Assembly (NCBI GenBank): GCA_031553225.1
Contig: JAVBLU010000020.1
Span: forward strand, 124,001 to 188,000
DNA from: JAVBLU01 sp031553225
Lineage (GTDB): Bacteria; Bacillota; Clostridia; Christensenellales; UBA1750
Direction: 5' to 3'
Length of the DNA: 64,000 bases
The notes below the pieces were generated by a model that searched no databases, was not told the DNA's origin, and was given only the letters and a program-made list of their open reading frames with translations. Positions 59,483 through 64,000 of the stretch are shown piece after piece (position 1 is the stretch's first letter; each line of letters begins with the position of its first letter). The translations under genes and the position numbers were made by a program.

Positions 59483-61926
59483 AAAAACTACGCTTGTTCG
59501 CCGCACTGCTTGCTTGCGCGCTGGTCTTTACCGCCTGCGCCGGCCCCGCGGAAGGCGGAAGCGCCACGGCCGGCCCGGCTGCAACGGCGGCCGCCTCCAA
59601 ACTGGGCGGGTATGTGGAGAGCGCCATGACCATGCCCGCCGACTACCAGAGCGTCACCAACCCCTCCGTGCTGCCGGACGGCTCTGTGATGGTCGCGGCC
59701 AAGAAAGGCGAGCAATGGAATCTGCTTACCTGGGCCAACACGACAACCGCACCATCCGTTATCCCCATCACGCTTCCCGAGCAAAGCGATATCCAGTCGC
59801 TCAGCGTAGCCTCGGACGGCGGCATCTTGGTGCTCACCTCCGTGATGAACCGGCTGGTTATGCCGAGCGCGGCCACAGCCACAAACACCATGACCGGCAC
59901 CGCGTCCAGCGCGGCGCCCGGGCTTTCTGTAGGCGGCGCGACCGCTACCAACAACGCAGGCAGCGGTGCAGCCGGCCGCCAGCAGCAAGCCGGAGGCGGA
60001 GGCACCGTTATGTTCAGCATGGACAACATGAAGACGAGCGCCTACTGGCTGAAGGCGGACGGCACGGTGGACAAGCAGTTCACCGTGCAGGGCATGACGC
60101 AGGAGATACTGGCGCTGCCCGGCCACAAAGCCGCCGTGCGCTCCATGCAGAGCGGCGGCGTGGACATCCTGGACGATGCGGGCGGCATTGAGCAAACCTT
60201 CTCGCCCAGCCAATCGGGCGGCAACAATGGCGGGGGCGGCAACATTGCCACGAACGGCACGTCCTTGTTCTTGCTCGGCGGCGGCAAACTGACGACCTTC
60301 GATCTGGCCACCGGCAAGGAGAGCCGCAGCGCAGACGTGCAGGGCGCCAACAATGCGGTGCTGATCGCCGCGCCTGACGGCACGGTGTACGGAATATCCT
60401 CCAGCGCGGCGGTTAAGCTCGGTCCCACGGACACAGCATATACCTCCATCATGGACACGCCGAGCTACCTGATCGGCGATCCCACAAACAGCATCGTCGG
60501 CGCCTGCGCTCTGCCAGAGGGCACGCTGGTTGTCATGATCAACGAGGGCGAAGGCAGCTTTGGCGGCGGCGGGTTTGCGATGCGTATCGGGGGAGGCGGC
60601 AGCAGCGCGGAGACCTCGCAGCTGCTCGCCTATACCTTCCTGCCCACGTTGGACCTCTCCAACCGCACGGATTTCACCATCACCACGCTGCGCCAAACGC
60701 AAAAGCTGCGCAAGGCGGTCAGCGAGTTCCAGCGCGCGCATCCTGAGCTGAACGTAAAGGTGGCCGCGGCCATGGGCTCCACGGGCGACCGCTCGGCCAC
60801 GGCAGACGACTACATTCGCTCCATCAACACGGACATTCTGGCCGGCAAGGGCGGCGACGTGATCATTCTGGACGGGCTGCCCGTGAAGAATTACATTGCC
60901 AAGGGCGTGCTCACCGACCTTTCGTCCGCCCTGTCGGGCATTGACTTCCTGGACGGAATCCTTCAGGGCAGCAAGTCGCAGGACGGCAAGCTTTACGCTA
61001 TGCCCGCGCAGTTCACCTTCACCACGCTGTGGGGCAAAAAGGACATCGTGGGTCAGATTACCTCGCTTGACGCGCTTGCCGATCTGCGCACGGCCGAGGG
61101 CAACAGCGTGATGTACGCGCGTACGCCCACCCAGTGGCTTAGCGCCCTGTACTACGCCAGCGAGAGCGGCTTCCGTGACAAGAACGGCCGCGTCAACTTC
61201 GATAACCCCGAGTTTATCGCCTTCCTGGAAGACCTCTACCTGCTGTATTCCACCCAGGCCGAAACCGCGCAGACCGCCCAAGGCGGACCCGGCCAAGGCG
61301 GACAGGGCGGCGCGGTGACCATGGCCGTGCCGGCGGGCGGCGGCCGCAACAACATGCAGGAGATGCAGGCGTTGCTCAACGGCTCCATCGAGCTGTATCC
61401 AACCACCATCGGCTCCACCATGACGCTGCCTACCTCCTACATGGTGGCCGGCGGCTCACAGAGCGCCTTTATCCCCACGCCCAGCGTTGCGGGGTCGGGC
61501 AACTCCTACACGCCTTCCCTCATTGCGGGTATCAACGCAAAAGCCAAGAATATGGCCATGGCCACGGAGTTCCTGAAGATGCTTTATTCGCCTGTTGTGC
61601 AGGAGCTGGAGCAAAACGACGGCCTGCCCACCGTGGCTCCTTCGTTGGATAAGATCATCGCCGACGCCGTGGAGCGCAGCCAGAACAGCAACGCCATGAT
61701 GTTCATGCGCATGGGCGACTCCTCCATCACCGTGGAACAGCCCAAGGAGGAGGACTGGAACAACCTGCGCGCCATGTGCGAGGCCCTGAACGTGCCCACT
61801 GTTGCGGATTCCACGCTGATGGGCTTTATCGTGGAGGAAACCGCCGCCTTCTTCCAGGGGCAGAAAACTGCCGCGGATACGGCAAAATCGCTTCAGCAGC
61901 GTGCCAACTCCTATCTGAACGAGTAA
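59479..61926 (+). CDS. Lipoprotein: N-terminal propeller-like domain fused to extracellular solute-binding domain
   Basis: Surface lipoprotein of 815 residues, twice the usual binding-protein size. The signal ends in the lipobox FTAC with Cys20. Residues about 40-390 form repeated beta-strand units resembling a propeller (VLPDGSVMVAAKKGEQWNLL, VASDGGILVLTSVM, AAPDGTVYGISSS), interrupted by Gly/Ser/Thr-rich stretches. Residues about 400-800 are a type 1 solute-binding fold (QTQKLRKAVSEFQRAHPELN, LAGKGGDVIILDGLP, then PSLIAGINAKAKNMAMATEF). The ATG at 59479 overlaps the MacB-like stop by four bases and follows AAAGGAG. It is the last gene of the operon, before a terminator. The propeller may bind a second ligand or a wall polymer; that is inference. 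Confidence 0.85.
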   Translation: MKKLRLFAALLACALVFTACAGPAEGGSATAGPAATAAASKLGGYVESAMTMPADYQSVTNPSVLPDGSVMVAAKKGEQWNLLTWANTTTAPSVIPITLPEQSDIQSLSVASDGGILVLTSVMNRLVMPSAATATNTMTGTASSAAPGLSVGGATATNNAGSGAAGRQQQAGGGGTVMFSMDNMKTSAYWLKADGTVDKQFTVQGMTQEILALPGHKAAVRSMQSGGVDILDDAGGIEQTFSPSQSGGNNGGGGNIATNGTSLFLLGGGKLTTFDLATGKESRSADVQGANNAVLIAAPDGTVYGISSSAAVKLGPTDTAYTSIMDTPSYLIGDPTNSIVGACALPEGTLVVMINEGEGSFGGGGFAMRIGGGGSSAETSQLLAYTFLPTLDLSNRTDFTITTLRQTQKLRKAVSEFQRAHPELNVKVAAAMGSTGDRSATADDYIRSINTDILAGKGGDVIILDGLPVKNYIAKGVLTDLSSALSGIDFLDGILQGSKSQDGKLYAMPAQFTFTTLWGKKDIVGQITSLDALADLRTAEGNSVMYARTPTQWLSALYYASESGFRDKNGRVNFDNPEFIAFLEDLYLLYSTQAETAQTAQGGPGQGGQGGAVTMAVPAGGGRNNMQEMQALLNGSIELYPTTIGSTMTLPTSYMVAGGSQSAFIPTPSVAGSGNSYTPSLIAGINAKAKNMAMATEFLKMLYSPVVQELEQNDGLPTVAPSLDKIIADAVERSQNSNAMMFMRMGDSSITVEQPKEEDWNNLRAMCEALNVPTVADSTLMGFIVEETAAFFQGQKTAADTAKSLQQRANSYLNE

Positions 61927-61942
61927 GGACGCGCGTGCTTCG

Positions 61943-61973
61943 GGGGCGGCGGAAAACGCCGCTCCTTTGTTTT
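61943..61973 (+). terminator. Terminator of the five-gene transporter-like operon
   Basis: A 9-base-pair stem (61943-61951 with 61957-61965, one G-U pair) with a 5-base loop is followed by TTTGTTTT. Confidence 0.85.
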
Positions 61974-62038
61974 ATGCTTTCGCACACGGCGGCCTTGTAG
62001 TACAATGAAAAATGGGCAAAGCCATGGAGGGATTGCGT

Positions 62039-64000
62039 ATGCGGCTTTCATTGTCGTCCTTTTCCCTGGAAAATGCGGTCGCGGGACACATCGCGCCGGG
62101 CTTACTGGACGTGACCATGGCCGGCAGCGGCGGACGCATCGTATACGCCGGCGATTGCGCGGCGTTGGGCGCAGGCGGATACCTTGTCTTTGAGGCGTAC
62201 ACGCCCGAGGAACACAGTGTATGTCTCCTGCTTGAGTTTTGGCAGCAGGAAGCGGCGGCGGATGCCGAGGCGGATTTCTGGGTGAAGGTGGGCATACTTC
62301 CTGGTTTGCCTACGACCATCGCTTTTCCGCTGCAAGCCCTAGACTCGCGGCGCATGTTTATCCCGCCCGCGCCCGGGCGGCTGAAGATGGTCGCCTTCGG
62401 CAAGCCTTTCGACGTGGCGCGCATGGGGCGGTTCGCCATCGGCACGACGCCCTGCCACCACGCCTGCCGCCTGCGCATCGTCGATGTGCAGGCGACGCTG
62501 CAGGAGCCCGCCTACCATCTGCCGGAAGGCGTTAAGCTGGTGGATGGCATGGGACAACTAAAAACAAAGCGGTTTGCAGGCAAATTCGATGATGAAAAAG
62601 CCATGACCGCTTACCTGCGCGCTGAGTACGAGCAGGCCGCCGCGGCGCCGGACGTCTTCCCGTTCCCGCACATGAGCCGCTACGGCGGCGACACGCGGCG
62701 AAAGTTTGAGGCAACCGGATACTTCCGCAGCTGCAAGGACGGGCGCTGGTGGCTGGTGGACCCGGAGGGCAACGCCTTTTTTTCCACGGGCCTAGACTGC
62801 GTGGGCACGACCGCAGCGCGCCTTACCGGCCTCGAGCCCTTCTTTGAAGGTTTGCCCGAGCGGGACGACGCGGCGCTCGCCTCGTGCTACACCCAATCGC
62901 ACGGCTACTACGATGAGGCCGGTAAAAGGTATCGTTTCTTCGATTTCAACAAGGCAAACCTCATCCGCGCCTTCGGCGATTGCTGGTTCGAACGCTTTGC
63001 CGTGCTCACGCGCCACCGCCTGAAGCGCTGGGGCTTCAACACGATCGGCAACTGGTCGGACGAGAGGTTTATCGCCGCATCCGGCATGCCCTACGTCTTT
63101 CCCATGGAGGGGTTTCCCGGCACGAAGGAATTCATTTTCCGTGATTTTCCCGATGTATTCGCCGAGGAATACGAAAAGAACGCCCGCGTTTTTTCCGGGC
63201 AGCTCGCCGCTAAGCTGAACGACCGGAACATGATCGGCTATTTCATGCGCAACGAGCCGACCTGGGCCTTTGTGGAGGGGCTGTGCATCGCCGAGGAAAT
63301 GCTGGCCCACCCGGCGCGCTTTGCGTCCAAGACGCGCCTTGTAGAGGAGCTGCGCGGCCGCTACGGCAGTGCGAGCGCGTTGGGCGACGCCTGGGGGCTT
63401 CCGATTGCCTCCTTTGACGATCTCTACCGCCCCATTCGTAACGCCCGATCGCTCGGCATGGCCGCGGCGCGCGACCTGGACGGCTTTTCGCACAAAATGT
63501 ACGAAGCCTACAACACGGTGCCGGCTGTGTGCTGCCGGGCCGTGGACGCTCGCCATATGAATCTGGGCATGCGCTACGGCTACATCAGCCAGCCCGGGGT
63601 ACTGGCCGGGTGGCGGAGTTTTGACTGCTTCTCCATCAACAGCTATTCCATGAGGCCAAACGCCCAGATCGACCAGGCTGCGGCGCTACTCGACCTGCCG
63701 ATCATGGTGGGGGAGTACCACTTCGGCAGTCTGGAGGGCGGGCTGACAGCCACGGGACTGCGCGCCGTGACGAGCCAGGAGGAGCGTGGCGCCGCGTACC
63801 GCTATTTTTTGGAACAGGGCGCAGCGCATCCATCCTTCGTAGGCGCACATTACTTTCCCCTATACGATCAGCCGCCTCTTGGCCGTTTCGATGGAGAGAA
63901 CTACCAAATCGGCTTTGCCACAAACACGCACGTGCCCTATGCGCCGCTCGTGGAAGCGGCGCGTTTGGCGCACGAAGCGATGTACGACGTGTGTGCGGGC
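62039..64000 (+). CDS. Agarase-like TIM-barrel glycoside hydrolase (3' end cut by window)
   Basis: Open to the window end, with 653 residues visible and no stop. It starts MRLSLSSFSLENAVAG at the ATG at 62039, after GGAGGG; no signal peptide is seen. The first 200 residues are a beta-rich accessory domain. The barrel opens with RWWLVDPEGNAFFSTGLDCVG, typical of agarase-like (GH50/GH86-related) families. The likely acid/base is the Glu in IGYFMRNEPTWAF and the likely nucleophile the Glu in MVGEYHFGSLEGG, both hand-translated. The substrate is uncertain; galactan-type polysaccharides are the family precedent. TACAAT at 62001-62006 may be its -10 box, with no clear -35. Confidence 0.88.
   Translation, partial: MRLSLSSFSLENAVAGHIAPGLLDVTMAGSGGRIVYAGDCAALGAGGYLVFEAYTPEEHSVCLLLEFWQQEAAADAEADFWVKVGILPGLPTTIAFPLQALDSRRMFIPPAPGRLKMVAFGKPFDVARMGRFAIGTTPCHHACRLRIVDVQATLQEPAYHLPEGVKLVDGMGQLKTKRFAGKFDDEKAMTAYLRAEYEQAAAAPDVFPFPHMSRYGGDTRRKFEATGYFRSCKDGRWWLVDPEGNAFFSTGLDCVGTTAARLTGLEPFFEGLPERDDAALASCYTQSHGYYDEAGKRYRFFDFNKANLIRAFGDCWFERFAVLTRHRLKRWGFNTIGNWSDERFIAASGMPYVFPMEGFPGTKEFIFRDFPDVFAEEYEKNARVFSGQLAAKLNDRNMIGYFMRNEPTWAFVEGLCIAEEMLAHPARFASKTRLVEELRGRYGSASALGDAWGLPIASFDDLYRPIRNARSLGMAAARDLDGFSHKMYEAYNTVPAVCCRAVDARHMNLGMRYGYISQPGVLAGWRSFDCFSINSYSMRPNAQIDQAAALLDLPIMVGEYHFGSLEGGLTATGLRAVTSQEERGAAYRYFLEQGAAHPSFVGAHYFPLYDQPPLGRFDGENYQIGFATNTHVPYAPLVEAARLAHEAMYDVCAG

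Noticed and set aside
1..64000. CRISPR arrays, insertion sequences, tRNA or rRNA genes
   Set aside because: No regularly spaced direct repeats, transposase genes, tRNA T-loop-like signatures or rRNA segments were recognised by eye on either strand.

Overview
The window is high-GC DNA (visibly about two thirds G+C) from an endospore-forming member of the Clostridia. The evidence is a SpoIIQ - SpoIIID - Mbl gene block, an alpha/beta-type small acid-soluble spore protein, a YunB homologue, the SCIFF peptide with its radical SAM maturase, a small bacterial-type SRP RNA, an ATP-dependent aspartate-ammonia ligase (AsnA), and solute-binding proteins and permeases of the LplA/LplC type. The many glycan-active enzymes and sugar transporters suggest a polysaccharide-using, probably gut-associated anaerobe. 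I cannot name the species.

Layout. 1-4.3 kb (+) is the end of a sugar or oligosaccharide uptake operon: permease, binding lipoprotein, heparinase II/III-like enzyme. 4.6-9.0 kb (-) is a four-gene cluster: VTC-type polyphosphate polymerase domain, DUF4956 membrane protein, beta-helix carbohydrate-binding lipoprotein and CotH-kinase lipoprotein. 9.4-12.5 kb (-) is a glycyl radical enzyme of unknown substrate with its activase. 12.7-17.8 kb (-) is a mixed metabolic run: hypothetical protein, DUF2461, nitroreductase, phosphohexomutase, transketolase. Its promoter shares its -35 box with the opposing promoter of a GH2 hydrolase (17.9-20.5 kb).

20.6-22.8 kb carries spoIIQ (with a sigma-F-like promoter), spoIIID and mbl. 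23-26 kb holds an AT-richer HAD gene, a LytTR/DUF3021 pair, threonine dehydratase and the SRP RNA. 26.3-29.6 kb is a + run of Dph6-like ligase, asnA, tatD and a PHP protein. 29.7-31.1 kb is an isolated phage-like lysis cassette (endolysin, small membrane coiled-coil protein, LL-H holin) behind its own promoter and a strongly folded leader. 31.1-33.2 kb holds a half-size GDT1 transporter and an iron-sulphur ASKHA reactivator. 33.5-36.3 kb (-) is ftsA-ftsZ. 36.4-38.5 kb (-) is scfA-scfB (SCIFF) plus a gamma carbonic anhydrase. 38.6-41.4 kb is a GH127 arabinofuranosidase and a TipA-type MerR regulator with a 19-bp-spacer promoter. 41.8-45.5 kb is sasp, pbp1A and yunB. 45.5-51.6 kb is a degenerate Nudix protein, an atypical Gfo/Idh protein, recQ, an ABC exporter and an SGNH hydrolase.

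52.2-61.9 kb is the most unusual block. A histidine kinase and response regulator diverge from five tightly coupled genes: MalF-like permease, MalG-like permease, very long coiled-coil HlyD/MacA-like adaptor, MacB-like permease with no ATPase, and a lipoprotein joining an apparent propeller domain to a solute-binding domain. A candidate operator lies in the shared intergenic region. The window ends inside an agarase-like TIM-barrel glycoside hydrolase (62.0 kb onward). Several gene ends carry long near-perfect hairpins with no T tract.
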